Of a stretch of DNA of 23,498 nucleotides, positions 1 to 7,160 are shown one piece after another. Numbering within the stretch: the first letter of the stretch is position 1; every line of letters starts with the position of its first letter. The notes beneath the pieces are model-generated. The model was not told the DNA's origin. It searched no databases and was given only the letters and a program-made list of their open reading frames with translations. The position numbers were made by a program, and so were the translations under genes. Source of the DNA: JAFGXW01 sp964634385 (GTDB lineage: Bacteria; Bacillota_I; Bacilli_A; Izemoplasmatales; Izemoplasmataceae); assembly GCA_964634385.1 (NCBI GenBank), contig CAZWIZ010000018.1, positions 1 through 23,498 of the forward strand, written 5' to 3'.

Positions 1-32
1 TCTTGAAGAAATATTATAACATCAATACTCAA
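1..32 (-). CDS. 5' end of an unidentified gene leaving the window
   Basis: On the minus strand an AGGGGTGA ribosome binding site (about 45-38) is followed after a normal spacer by TTG at 32-30. An open frame from it reads MSIDVIIFLQ and leaves the window. An in-frame GTG at 41-39 lies inside the Shine-Dalgarno sequence, so TTG is preferred. The gene starts 36 bases past the stop of the lipoate-ligase-like gene and is probably cotranscribed with it. Ten residues are too few to identify it. Confidence 0.35.
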   Translation of the reverse strand, partial: MSIDVIIFLQ

Positions 33-68
33 AATAATCACCCCTGTTTACTATTATATATATTTTTT

Positions 69-989
69 TTAATACATTATTTCATCAATAAATTTTTCAC
101 TATCAATATCATCAAGCGATGATATTGCTTCTTTCAAACTAACTTCATCAAATCTAACATTAAGTAATGCTTTTTCTATTTTAACATTATTTTCTTCAAA
201 AGAATCAACAGTAACATCTCTAATAAACCCTCTTTTAATAATTAATGTTACTAACATTCTTTTTTCAAATTCTTTTTTAACTAAAAATTCTTTTGATTCT
301 CCATAATTCCAATCCCAGTTACCATATTTTTTTGTAACTAACTGATTAATTCTTTTAAAATCAATAGAATCTAATTTATAAACCTTATTCGAAACTTTAC
401 CACCAAGTAATTCATTTAATAATAATAATCTAAACATAGAAACAGTCATTGGTTGTTTAAAATGCTTTTTAGCATTAACAATACTAATTTTTCTATCATA
501 TTTATTAATGAGTTTCATATAACTTAAATTAGAATCAAGATAGATAATTCCGTGATGAATTATCTTATCTTTAAATACATTTTGAAAATCAAGTGATATT
601 TGATCTTTATCAACATAGAGATGTTGTTTATTCTTGATGTGAGCGTTTATTCCTATTCTATTAAGTACTTTTACTACAGGATCTAAAAAGTACTTAAAAT
701 CACCTATTTTTGCTTTTGAAGTACTTACTACAAAAGCAAAATTAATACAACCATCATCATAATAAATAGCTTTTTCATTAGTGGCTCTTCTAACTACAGG
801 AATATGATTTTTATTTATAAAAGATCCATTTAAATCATTAAATGGACTTTGGTTTCTACCAATGACAACACATTTCTTATTTTGCCAAATAAGTAAAAAA
901 TCTTCAGTAATATTTAAATATTTTAAAACATATTCTTCAACTGCTAAGTTGAAGCTAGGATCAGTATTATTATTAATAATTGTAAGCAT
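69..989 (-). CDS. Lipoate-protein ligase A homologue with degenerate active-site motifs
   Basis: 306 aa, close to full length for LplA-type ligases, which attach lipoate to the E2 and GcvH subunits of 2-oxoacid dehydrogenases and the glycine cleavage system. Family landmarks are clear: the N-terminal NTDPSFNLAVEEY, FLLIWQNKKCVVIGRNQS (residues 31-48), the HHG strand, and the C-terminal accessory domain (WDWNYGESKEF). Key positions are altered. The RRxSGGGAVYHD motif reads RRATNEKAIYYDD (67-79), with all three glycines replaced. The lipoyl-AMP-binding lysine of the GKKxSGNA motif aligns with Gln130 (VDKDQISLDF), although Lys128 lies two residues away. The start ATG at 989 has a good AAAGGATG site. 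The fold assignment is firm; ligase activity is doubtful, and a lipoyl-transfer, regulatory or other role is possible. Confidence 0.8.
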   Translation of the reverse strand: MLTIINNNTDPSFNLAVEEYVLKYLNITEDFLLIWQNKKCVVIGRNQSPFNDLNGSFINKNHIPVVRRATNEKAIYYDDGCINFAFVVSTSKAKIGDFKYFLDPVVKVLNRIGINAHIKNKQHLYVDKDQISLDFQNVFKDKIIHHGIIYLDSNLSYMKLINKYDRKISIVNAKKHFKQPMTVSMFRLLLLNELLGGKVSNKVYKLDSIDFKRINQLVTKKYGNWDWNYGESKEFLVKKEFEKRMLVTLIIKRGFIRDVTVDSFEENNVKIEKALLNVRFDEVSLKEAISSLDDIDSEKFIDEIMY

Positions 990-1013
990 AAAAACACATC
1001 CTTTGTGATTTAT

Positions 1014-1042
1014 ATTTTATCTTAAAATTATCTAAAAAGCAA
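1014..1042 (-). promoter_or_regulatory. Probable promoter of the lipoate-ligase-like gene
   Basis: On the minus strand TTGCTT (1042-1037) and TAAAAT (1019-1014) are 17 bases apart, about 25 bases before the start codon at 989. The -35 is weak (3/6). The CIRCE element begins 12 bp upstream of it, so HrcA bound there could also affect this promoter. Confidence 0.4.
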
Positions 1043-1054
1043 TTTATAAATTTG

Positions 1055-1081
1055 TTAGCACTCTTTACTTGACAGTGCTAA
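1055..1081. promoter_or_regulatory. CIRCE operator (HrcA binding site)
   Basis: TTAGCACTC (1055-1063), nine bases, then CAGTGCTAA (1073-1081). The consensus is TTAGCACTC-N9-GAGTGCTAA, so 17 of 18 arm bases match. It overlaps the -35 box of htpG, where HrcA would block RNA polymerase until heat stress. The single mismatch (G to C at 1073) creates the perfect -35 hexamer TTGACA. Confidence 0.93.
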
Positions 1082-1097
1082 AACAAAGTTGTATAAT
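1069..1097 (+). promoter_or_regulatory. htpG promoter, SigA type
   Basis: TTGACA (1069-1074), a 17-base spacer and TATAAT (1092-1097): both hexamers are perfect. The -35 lies inside the CIRCE inverted repeat. The expected start near 1104 gives a leader of about 35 bases with AGGAGG at 1126-1131. Confidence 0.92.
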
Positions 1098-1139
1098 AAC
1101 TATCGAACATTAAAAAAAGTATTTTAGGAGGAACATAAT

Positions 1140-3029
1140 ATGGCAAAAACTAAACAGTTTAAAACAGAATCACAAAAACTACTTAACTTAATGATTAACT
1201 CAATTTATACTCATAAAGAAATCTTTTTAAGAGAGTTAATAAGTAACGCTAGTGACGCGATTGATAAGCGTCACTATAAAGCATTAACTAATGCTGAATT
1301 AATGACTGATTATCATATCTTCATCGAACTCGATGAAGATAAAAGAACTATTACTATTACGGATAATGGTGTAGGACTAACAGAACAAGAATTAGTAAAC
1401 AATTTAGGAACAATCGCCAGAAGTGGTTCAAAAGAATTTTCGGATTCGTTAGATGAATCAGATATTGAAATAATAGGACAATTTGGAGTTGGATTCTACA
1501 GTGCTTTTATGGTTGCTAAAAAAGTTACTGTTATTACTAAATCAGTAGATAGTGAAAAAGCATTTAAATGGGTTTCTAAAGGAACTAGTACTTATACTAT
1601 TAGTGAAACAGAAAAAGAAGAGCCAGGAACAACTATTATCTTATCACTTCGTGATGATAACGAAGAAACAGAAGAAGATTATTCAAAATACTTATCGGAA
1701 TATAAAATAAAAGATTTAGTAAAGAAATATAGTGATTATATTAGATACCCTATTAAAATGGATGTTACTAAATATGATTATCCTGAAGACAAAGAAAAAG
1801 AACCAGTTGTTTATAAAGAATTAGAAACATTAAATTCTATGATACCTTTATGGAAGAAAAATAAAACAGAAATCAAAGAAGAAGATTATACTGAATTTTA
1901 TAAACATCAATTTAATGATTACACAGAACCATTAAAAGTTATTCATACTAAAGTAGAAGGAGCAACTACTTTTACAAGTTTATTATTCATACCTAAAAAA
2001 GCACCATTTGATCTTTATTCAGAAAAATTCGAAAAAGGTCTTCAACTATATACTAAAGGTGTCTTTATCATGGATAAGAATAAAGATTTAATACCTGACT
2101 ATTTTAGATTTGTTAAAGGATTAGTAGATACATCAGACTTATCATTAAATCTTTCTCGTGAAATGTTACAAAAAGATGCTCAACTTAAGAAAATAGCTAA
2201 AACAGTTGAAAAGAAAATTAAATCTGAACTTGAAAAAATGCAAAAGAAAGACCGTGAAACATATAACGAATTTTATAAGATTTACGGAGTAAATCTTAAA
2301 TATGGTATATATGAAGGTTATGGTATTAATAAAGAACTACTTCAAGATTTAATTATGTTTAAGACAACAAAATCAGATGATTTTGTTACCTTAAAAGAAT
2401 ATGTTGAAAAAGCACCAAAAGATCAAAAACATATTTACTACGCTAGTGGTAAAACAAAAGAAGCTATTTTATCTTTACCACAAATGGATTTACTAAAAGA
2501 AAAAGATTATGAAGTATTATTATTTACTGATGATATAGATGAATTCATGGCAAGTATTTTACAAAAATATGAAAAACTAGATTTTAAAAATGTCGCTCAA
2601 GGTGATCTTGATTTAATCGATAAAAAAGAAGAAAAACAATTAGATAAATTAAATAAAGAAAAAGAATCATTATTAGAAGCTTTAAAAGAAGGTCTTGGAG
2701 ATAAAGTATCAGAAGTTAAATTATCTAAAAGATTAAAAGATAGTCCTGTCTGTTTAGTAAGTGGTGAAGGGTTATCAATGGAAATGGAAAAAGTCTTACA
2801 AAATATGCCACAAACAAAAGAAGTAAAAGCTACTAAGATTTTAGAAATTAATCCTAATCATGATTTATTTAAAACATTAGAAAAAGTATATGAAAAAGAT
2901 ACAGAGAAAGTTAAAGAATACGCTAAGATATTATATAATCAAGCATTATTAATCGAAGGATTACCACTAGATAATCCAGCTGAATTTTCAGAAGCTATGG
3001 TTAAACTAATGATTGAAGTAAATGAATAA
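1140..3029 (+). CDS. htpG: HtpG, bacterial Hsp90 chaperone
   Basis: 629 aa, full length for HtpG (about 625). Cytosolic, ATP-driven dimeric chaperone of late-folding and stress-damaged clients. The N-terminal GHKL ATPase is evident: catalytic Glu32 and Asn36 in RELISNASDAIDK, DNGVGL, and the lid and glycine loop GQFGVGFYSAFMVA. The middle domain holds LPLNLSREMLQ-like SLNLSREMLQ with the conserved Arg that contacts the ATP phosphate. The C-terminal dimerisation region is present. ATG 1140 follows AGGAGG by 8 bases. Transcription starts from a perfect SigA promoter overlapped by a CIRCE element, which implies HrcA (class I heat-shock) control. In Bacillus subtilis htpG is not in the HrcA regulon, so this wiring is notable. 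No cochaperone gene is adjacent. Confidence 0.98.
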   Translation: MAKTKQFKTESQKLLNLMINSIYTHKEIFLRELISNASDAIDKRHYKALTNAELMTDYHIFIELDEDKRTITITDNGVGLTEQELVNNLGTIARSGSKEFSDSLDESDIEIIGQFGVGFYSAFMVAKKVTVITKSVDSEKAFKWVSKGTSTYTISETEKEEPGTTIILSLRDDNEETEEDYSKYLSEYKIKDLVKKYSDYIRYPIKMDVTKYDYPEDKEKEPVVYKELETLNSMIPLWKKNKTEIKEEDYTEFYKHQFNDYTEPLKVIHTKVEGATTFTSLLFIPKKAPFDLYSEKFEKGLQLYTKGVFIMDKNKDLIPDYFRFVKGLVDTSDLSLNLSREMLQKDAQLKKIAKTVEKKIKSELEKMQKKDRETYNEFYKIYGVNLKYGIYEGYGINKELLQDLIMFKTTKSDDFVTLKEYVEKAPKDQKHIYYASGKTKEAILSLPQMDLLKEKDYEVLLFTDDIDEFMASILQKYEKLDFKNVAQGDLDLIDKKEEKQLDKLNKEKESLLEALKEGLGDKVSEVKLSKRLKDSPVCLVSGEGLSMEMEKVLQNMPQTKEVKATKILEINPNHDLFKTLEKVYEKDTEKVKEYAKILYNQALLIEGLPLDNPAEFSEAMVKLMIEVNE

Positions 3030-3065
3030 TTAAATAATAAACAGACTAATAATTATTATCGATTG

Positions 3066-3120
3066 AACTGCACCCACAAATTTAGACATAGGAAACTATG
3101 AAAAATTGAGGGTGCAGTTT
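3066..3120 (+). terminator. Rho-independent terminator after htpG, inside the IS remnant
   Basis: AACTGCACCC (3066-3075) pairs perfectly with GGGTGCAGTT (3110-3119), followed by T residues. The long interior folds further: CATAG-GAAA-CTATG (3087-3100) forms a second helix with a GAAA tetraloop, and CAAATTT/AAAAATTG can pair with one mismatch. Such hairpins at IS left ends are thought to shield the transposase from outside transcription; here it also ends htpG transcripts. Confidence 0.7.
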
Positions 3121-3132
3121 TTAAATTCATAA

Positions 3133-3263
3133 ATATTCACAGAATTTAAAAAGAAAGTAATAAGTTTTTACAAAGAGAATATTATAATAAAAGTGCTTTT
3201 ATGAGTATTTATAAACACATCCAAAATAAAGAAGGAATATTAAGATTTTATTCTAATAGTTAA
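3133..3263 (+). pseudogene. Frameshifted orfA (transposase) fragment
   Basis: Two overlapping frames join into one sensible N-terminus. The first reads FTEFKKKVISFYKEN (from 3136) and stops at TGA 3202-3204. The second, shifted by one base, continues as YYNKSAFMSIYKHIQNKEG (from 3180) and stops at TAA 3261-3263. The basic, helical 'EFKKKVISFY' start is typical of OrfA helix-turn-helix proteins of IS3 elements. No intact start codon or ribosome binding site remains. Confidence 0.5.
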
Positions 3264-3373
3264 AGTTACCAATATAACTAGTTTAAGAAAAATATGAAAA
3301 AATAATTTAACAATACTACAATGAACGATTTTGTGTTAATATAATGAGAAATAAGAAAATGATTATCTAAATA

Positions 3374-3402
3374 TTTAAATGTTAAATAATTTAGGGTATA
3401 AT
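3374..3402 (+). promoter_or_regulatory. Probable promoter of the oxoamine synthase/reductase operon
   Basis: A perfect TATAAT (3397-3402) lies 17 bases after a weak -35 (TTTAAA, 3374-3379), and about 41 bases before ATG 3444. A second TATAAT at 3340-3345 has no convincing -35. Confidence 0.5.
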
Positions 3403-3443
3403 TAGAATCAAATAAGACAAATCACTATCAATAGGAGGTACTG

Positions 3444-4667
3444 ATGGATATTTTTCAAAAATGTTTTAAGTACACTGAAGTAGAAGAGATCATGGCAAAA
3501 GGATTATATCCATATTTTCATGCGCTAGAGTCTAAACAAGATACTGAAGTTATCATGGAAGGTAAAAGAAGAATCATGATTGGTTCGAATAATTATTTAG
3601 GATTAACAGGGGATGAAAGAGTTATTCAAGCAGGACTTGATGCGATGAAAGAATATGGAAGTGGAGTATCTGGTTCCCGGTTTTTAAATGGGACACTAAG
3701 AGTTCATGTTGAATTAGAAGATGAGTTAGCTAAGTTTTTACACAAAGAAGCAAGTCTTATCTTTTCTACAGGATTTCAAACAAATCTTGGAATAATTTCC
3801 GCAATTGCAACCCGCGATGACATAATCTTTAGTGATCGTGAGAATCACGCAAGTATTTATGATGGAATCAAATTAAGTTATGCTAGTTTTGTTAGATATA
3901 AACACAACAATATGGAAGATTTAGAAAAAAAACTTAAAAATGCTGATCCTAAAAAAGGAAAATTAATTATCACTGATGGTGTTTTCAGTATGAGTGGTGA
4001 TATTGCTAATTTACCAGGGATTATTAAACTAGCTAAAAAATATAACGCAAGAATAATGGTTGATGATGCTCATTCTCTAGGTGTTTTAGGAGAACATGGA
4101 AGAGGAACAGCTGAATATTTCCATTGTGAAGATGATATTGATATTATTATGGGTACTTTTTCTAAGTCTTTAGCAAGCCTTGGAGGATATGTAACTTCAA
4201 CTAAAAAAGTAATAAATTATATAAAACATAAATCAAGACCGTTTATCTTTAGTGCATCAATTCCACCAGCAAATGCAGCAACTGCACTAAAGGCTTTAAG
4301 AATATTACAAGAAGAACCAAATAGACCAAAGAAACTAAAAGAGATTACAAATTATATGCGTAAAGTTCTAATGGAAAAAGGAATTGAATTAGAAGGGAAT
4401 AATGTATCACCAATTATTGCTTTTAAGACATACTCTGTCGTAAGAACATTAGTAATTTGTAAGATGCTTTATAATAGAGGGGTATACGTCAATACAGTAT
4501 TACCACCAGCATCACCTGAAGGAGAATGTATGATAAGAACTAGTTATACGGCAACTCATACAAAAGAACAGATGGATGAAGCAGCTGACATAATATTAGA
4601 AGTTCTTTATAAGGTTCCTTCTAAAGACGAAGAAATACTTGCTTTATGGGAAAAAGAAAATGAATAA
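3444..4667 (+). CDS. Alpha-oxoamine synthase, serine palmitoyltransferase-like
   Basis: 407 aa. PLP-dependent fold-type I enzyme that condenses an amino acid with an acyl-CoA or acyl-ACP, with loss of CO2. Family marks: NNYLGL near residue 52, GSGVSGSRFLNGTLRVHVELE, FSTGFQTNLG, the PLP-contacting Asp207/Asp208 and His210 in VDDAHSLG, and Schiff-base Lys241 in GTFSKSLASLGGY. GSRFLNGT and TFSKSLAS..G resemble bacterial serine palmitoyltransferases more than glycine C-acetyltransferase (ASVRFICGT, GKALGG) or BioF. ATG 3444 follows AGGAGGT. The gene overlaps a short-chain reductase by 8 bases, which fits synthesis of 3-ketosphinganine and then its reduction. No biotin genes and no threonine dehydrogenase are nearby. 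The family is certain; substrate choice is an inference. Confidence 0.85.
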   Translation: MDIFQKCFKYTEVEEIMAKGLYPYFHALESKQDTEVIMEGKRRIMIGSNNYLGLTGDERVIQAGLDAMKEYGSGVSGSRFLNGTLRVHVELEDELAKFLHKEASLIFSTGFQTNLGIISAIATRDDIIFSDRENHASIYDGIKLSYASFVRYKHNNMEDLEKKLKNADPKKGKLIITDGVFSMSGDIANLPGIIKLAKKYNARIMVDDAHSLGVLGEHGRGTAEYFHCEDDIDIIMGTFSKSLASLGGYVTSTKKVINYIKHKSRPFIFSASIPPANAATALKALRILQEEPNRPKKLKEITNYMRKVLMEKGIELEGNNVSPIIAFKTYSVVRTLVICKMLYNRGVYVNTVLPPASPEGECMIRTSYTATHTKEQMDEAADIILEVLYKVPSKDEEILALWEKENE

Positions 4668-5457
4668 TGTTATTGTAATTACCGGAGCATCTAGTGGTAT
4701 TGGCTATGCTCTAGCTAAATTTTTTACTGAAAAAGGAAATACTGTAATTGGTATTTCAAGAAACTATCCAAAAGAAGAATATTCATTTGATTACTATCTA
4801 TGTGATTTATCAAATCCCAAGGAAATAAATAAAACAACAATATTAATAAAAGAAAAATATAAAAAAATTAATGTTTTAATTAATTCAGCAGGAATAGGGA
4901 TTAGTGGTGCATTAGAACTAACTCCTTTAGAAGAAATAAAAGAAATATTCCAAGTAAATCTATTTGGATTAATGCAGCTAACTAAAGAACTAATTCCCGC
5001 ATTAAGAGACTCAGTACCAAGTAAGATCATTAATATAGGATCAGTAGCTGGAGAGTTACCTATACCTTTTCAAACAGTATACACAATGACAAAATCTAGT
5101 ACACAAAGATATACAGAAGGACTCCGTTTAGAACTGAAACCATTCAAGATTTCAGCTTGTACTGTATTACCTGGAGATACTAAAACAGGTTTTACAAATA
5201 ATCGTATACAACCAAAGATTTTAAATCAAGAGTTATATCAATCACGCATTACTAATAGTATTAGAAAAATGGAGATTGATGAACAAAAAGGGATGTCACC
5301 AATGTCAGTAGTGAGAGTTGTAAATAAACTTGTGAAAAGACGAAACATGCCAGTTCAAGTTACTGTTGGTTTTAAATATAAGATATTTGTATTTTTAAAT
5401 AGAATCTTACCCAAAAAGGTAGTGTTATATATTTTATATCAAATGTACGGAAAGTAA
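4660..5457 (+). CDS. Short-chain dehydrogenase/reductase, possible 3-ketosphinganine reductase
   Basis: 265 aa from ATG 4660. Classical SDR: NAD(P)-binding TGASSGIG (8-15), NSAG, catalytic Ser128 in NIGSVAG and Y141-x-x-x-K145 (YTMTK). The hydrophobic C-terminal tail (KIFVFLNRILPKKVVLYILY) suggests membrane association, as in 3-ketodihydrosphingosine reductases. A frame extension to TTG 4639 exists, but ATG 4660 begins exactly at the Rossmann strand and overlaps the upstream stop (4665-4667), which suggests translational coupling. Sharing an operon with an alpha-oxoamine synthase suggests it reduces the 3-keto product. It may instead be a fatty-aldehyde or other lipid SDR. Confidence 0.85.
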   Translation: MNNVIVITGASSGIGYALAKFFTEKGNTVIGISRNYPKEEYSFDYYLCDLSNPKEINKTTILIKEKYKKINVLINSAGIGISGALELTPLEEIKEIFQVNLFGLMQLTKELIPALRDSVPSKIINIGSVAGELPIPFQTVYTMTKSSTQRYTEGLRLELKPFKISACTVLPGDTKTGFTNNRIQPKILNQELYQSRITNSIRKMEIDEQKGMSPMSVVRVVNKLVKRRNMPVQVTVGFKYKIFVFLNRILPKKVVLYILYQMYGK

Positions 5458-5495
5458 AATGAAACAAATAAAATATAAACTAATTATATACACGT

Positions 5496-5501
5496 TATAA
5501 T
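5496..5501 (+). promoter_or_regulatory. Possible -10 element of the LD-carboxypeptidase gene
   Basis: TATAAT at 5496-5501 lies 35 bases before ATG 5537, in the 79-base spacer after the reductase gene. No good -35 sits at the right distance and no terminator separates the genes, so read-through from the upstream operon is also possible. Confidence 0.35.
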
Positions 5502-5536
5502 ATATCTAATAATAATCACTATGAGGAGAAAACCAA

Positions 5537-6445
5537 ATGTATCCTAAAAAACTAAAAAAAGGTGCAACTTTTGGAATAGTTGCGTTAAGTAGTCCTTCGA
5601 AATATGAACTTCTTGTTCAAGGAAAAGCTAATCTAGAAAAACTAGGGTATAAAGTTATTATAGGTAAAAGTTGTACATCAGACTATGCCGGATACTTATC
5701 TGGAGATGATGACTTACGGGCAAACGATTTAAATAATATGTTTAAAGATAAAACAATAGACGCCATTATGTGTTTAAAAGGTGGATATGGAACTCCTCGA
5801 ATAGTAGATAAAATTGATTATAAGATGATTAAAAACAATAAAAAAATCTTTATAGGTTTTAGTGATGTAACATTATTATTAAATACTATTTATGATAGAT
5901 GTAATTTAATTACATATCATGGACCAATGTTAGCTATTGATTTTAAAGATAGCTACAACAAAACATCACTTGACTCGTTTAATGACATCGTCATTAAACA
6001 GTCAAGAAATTATTTAATTAATAAAGATAATATATATAATATTAAAACAATAGGTAAAGGAATAGCTAAGGGAATTATCGTAGGTGGTAATTTAAGTTTA
6101 ATTGACGTAATGATAGGAACTCCTTATCAACTAGACTTTAATAATAAAATTTTACTAATTGAAGAGATTAATGAAGAAGTTTATCAAGTTGACAGAATGC
6201 TTCAAAAATTAAGATTAAGTGGAATTTTATCAGTTTTAAAAGGAATCATTATTGGCGGAATAACTTATAAAAAAGCTGAGAATAAGGAATATGGATATTA
6301 TGAGTTATTTAAAGAAATATTAGAGCCATTAAATATTCCAGTATTATATGGGTTACCAATAGGACATGTTACTCCTAGACTTACTATACCGATTGGGGCA
6401 GAAGTAGAAATAAACACTTTTGAATTTACACTAAAAATAATTTGA
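5537..6445 (+). CDS. LD-carboxypeptidase (peptidase family S66)
   Basis: 302 aa, typical for family S66 (LdcA/MccF). These serine peptidases trim the terminal D-Ala from murein tetrapeptides during cell-wall recycling, or cleave peptide-nucleotide antibiotics (MccF branch). The catalytic triad is visible: Ser109 in GFSD, Glu209 (or Glu210) in LLIEEINEEVYQVDRML and His277 in GLPIGHVTPR. LKGGYG replaces the usual IRGGYG. The start has GAGGAG 8 bases upstream. There is no signal peptide, so it acts in the cytosol. It ends at TGA, then a strong terminator. If the organism lacks a wall, an MccF-like or peptide-salvage role would be more likely. Confidence 0.9.
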   Translation: MYPKKLKKGATFGIVALSSPSKYELLVQGKANLEKLGYKVIIGKSCTSDYAGYLSGDDDLRANDLNNMFKDKTIDAIMCLKGGYGTPRIVDKIDYKMIKNNKKIFIGFSDVTLLLNTIYDRCNLITYHGPMLAIDFKDSYNKTSLDSFNDIVIKQSRNYLINKDNIYNIKTIGKGIAKGIIVGGNLSLIDVMIGTPYQLDFNNKILLIEEINEEVYQVDRMLQKLRLSGILSVLKGIIIGGITYKKAENKEYGYYELFKEILEPLNIPVLYGLPIGHVTPRLTIPIGAEVEINTFEFTLKII

Positions 6446-6480
6446 AACTTTTATAATATTTTTTGAATATATCAAATGAC

Positions 6481-6519
6481 CATAAAAAATATGAGATTTA
6501 TTATCTCATATTTTTTATG
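6481..6519. terminator. Bidirectional terminator between convergent genes
   Basis: A perfect 17-bp stem, CATAAAAAATATGAGAT (6481-6497) and its complement (6503-6519), with a TTATT loop. T-runs on both strands let it end the LD-carboxypeptidase transcript (+) and the SGNH hydrolase transcript (-). Confidence 0.88.
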
Positions 6520-6529
6520 TTTCAACATT

Positions 6530-7069
6530 TTAAATTAAGTCTTTAATTAAATTATAATATACTTCATATCCGAGATTATTTAAATGGACTCCATCTTCAG
6601 TATATTGTGGGTTTAAAAAGTTATTTTTATCTTTAAAACTATTAGATATATCTAAATAGTTTAAATTATACTTAGAAGCAATTTCACTAATATATTTGTT
6701 AATTTCATCTAATTCTTTATTATATAATACAAGAGTATCAAATGGCTTATTCATACTAACAGGCAAAATTGATAAAAGAGTAAATGAAGTATTACGAAGA
6801 TTGTCAGTTAGTAAAGTTATTAAAGCATTATAAGTAACTTCAAAGTTAATATTAAAAAACTCTTGCCAATATGCTTTTTTTACAAGATAATCGTTTACTC
6901 CAACCATAATAAATAGTTTATTAGGCTTTTCTCTAATAACATCTAAAACTCTTCCAATTAGTTCAGTTGTTTTGTCTCCTCCAACTCCTAAATTAACAAC
7001 ATTTTTATTTTGTTTTAATAAAACAAAACAATTAGTTATTGAATCACCATAAAAGACTGTTTTATTCAT
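6530..7069 (-). CDS. SGNH/GDSL-family hydrolase
   Basis: 179 aa from ATG 7069. All four SGNH blocks are present: GDSIT (nucleophile Ser10), NLGVGGD (block II Gly), VGVND (block III Asn) and DGVHLNNLGY (Asp159, His162). The family hydrolyses ester bonds in lipids, acetylated sugars or acyl-thioesters; nothing here fixes the substrate. It resembles small cytosolic lipase/acylhydrolases, with no signal peptide. A GTG three codons upstream (7078) falls inside the GGGGTGG ribosome binding site, so ATG 7069, 5 bases after that site, is the better start. A TATAAT on the minus strand (7116-7111) could be its -10. Confidence 0.88.
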   Translation of the reverse strand: MNKTVFYGDSITNCFVLLKQNKNVVNLGVGGDKTTELIGRVLDVIREKPNKLFIMVGVNDYLVKKAYWQEFFNINFEVTYNALITLLTDNLRNTSFTLLSILPVSMNKPFDTLVLYNKELDEINKYISEIASKYNLNYLDISNSFKDKNNFLNPQYTEDGVHLNNLGYEVYYNLIKDLI

Positions 7070-7121
7070 ATTTTCCACCCCAATTAAAACTATAATAATT
7101 TATTTATTTTATTATATCATA

Positions 7122-7158
7122 AAAAAGATTATTGAGAAAAACACTCAATAATCTTTTT
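7122..7158 (-). terminator. Terminator of the HD-GYP gene
   Basis: A 15-bp perfect stem (7122-7136 with 7144-7158) and a 7-base loop, followed on the minus strand by T residues. It begins just after the reconstructed stop codon of the HD-GYP gene (7161-7163), which supports collapsing the assembly gap. Confidence 0.85.
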
Positions 7159-7160
7159 GA

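Larger units (their letters stand above)
3064..3263 (+). mobile_element. Decayed left end of an IS3-family (IS150-group) insertion sequence
   Basis: TGAACTGCACCCACAAATTT (from 3064), followed by AGACA, resembles the terminal repeat of IS150-group elements as I remember it (TG..CTGCACCC..AAA.TTAGACA). A hairpin ending in GGGTGCAGTT-TTT follows, then a frameshifted fragment resembling the start of OrfA. Nothing after 3263 resembles the rest of orfA, orfB or a right end, so most of the element is deleted. The region belongs to the 414-base stretch between htpG and the oxoamine synthase. A simple terminator is the alternative, but it would not explain the OrfA-like frames. Confidence 0.55.

Noticed and set aside
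4794..5030. Minus-strand open frame inside the short-chain reductase gene
   Set aside because: Shadow of a well-supported SDR gene; no ribosome site and no recognisable protein.
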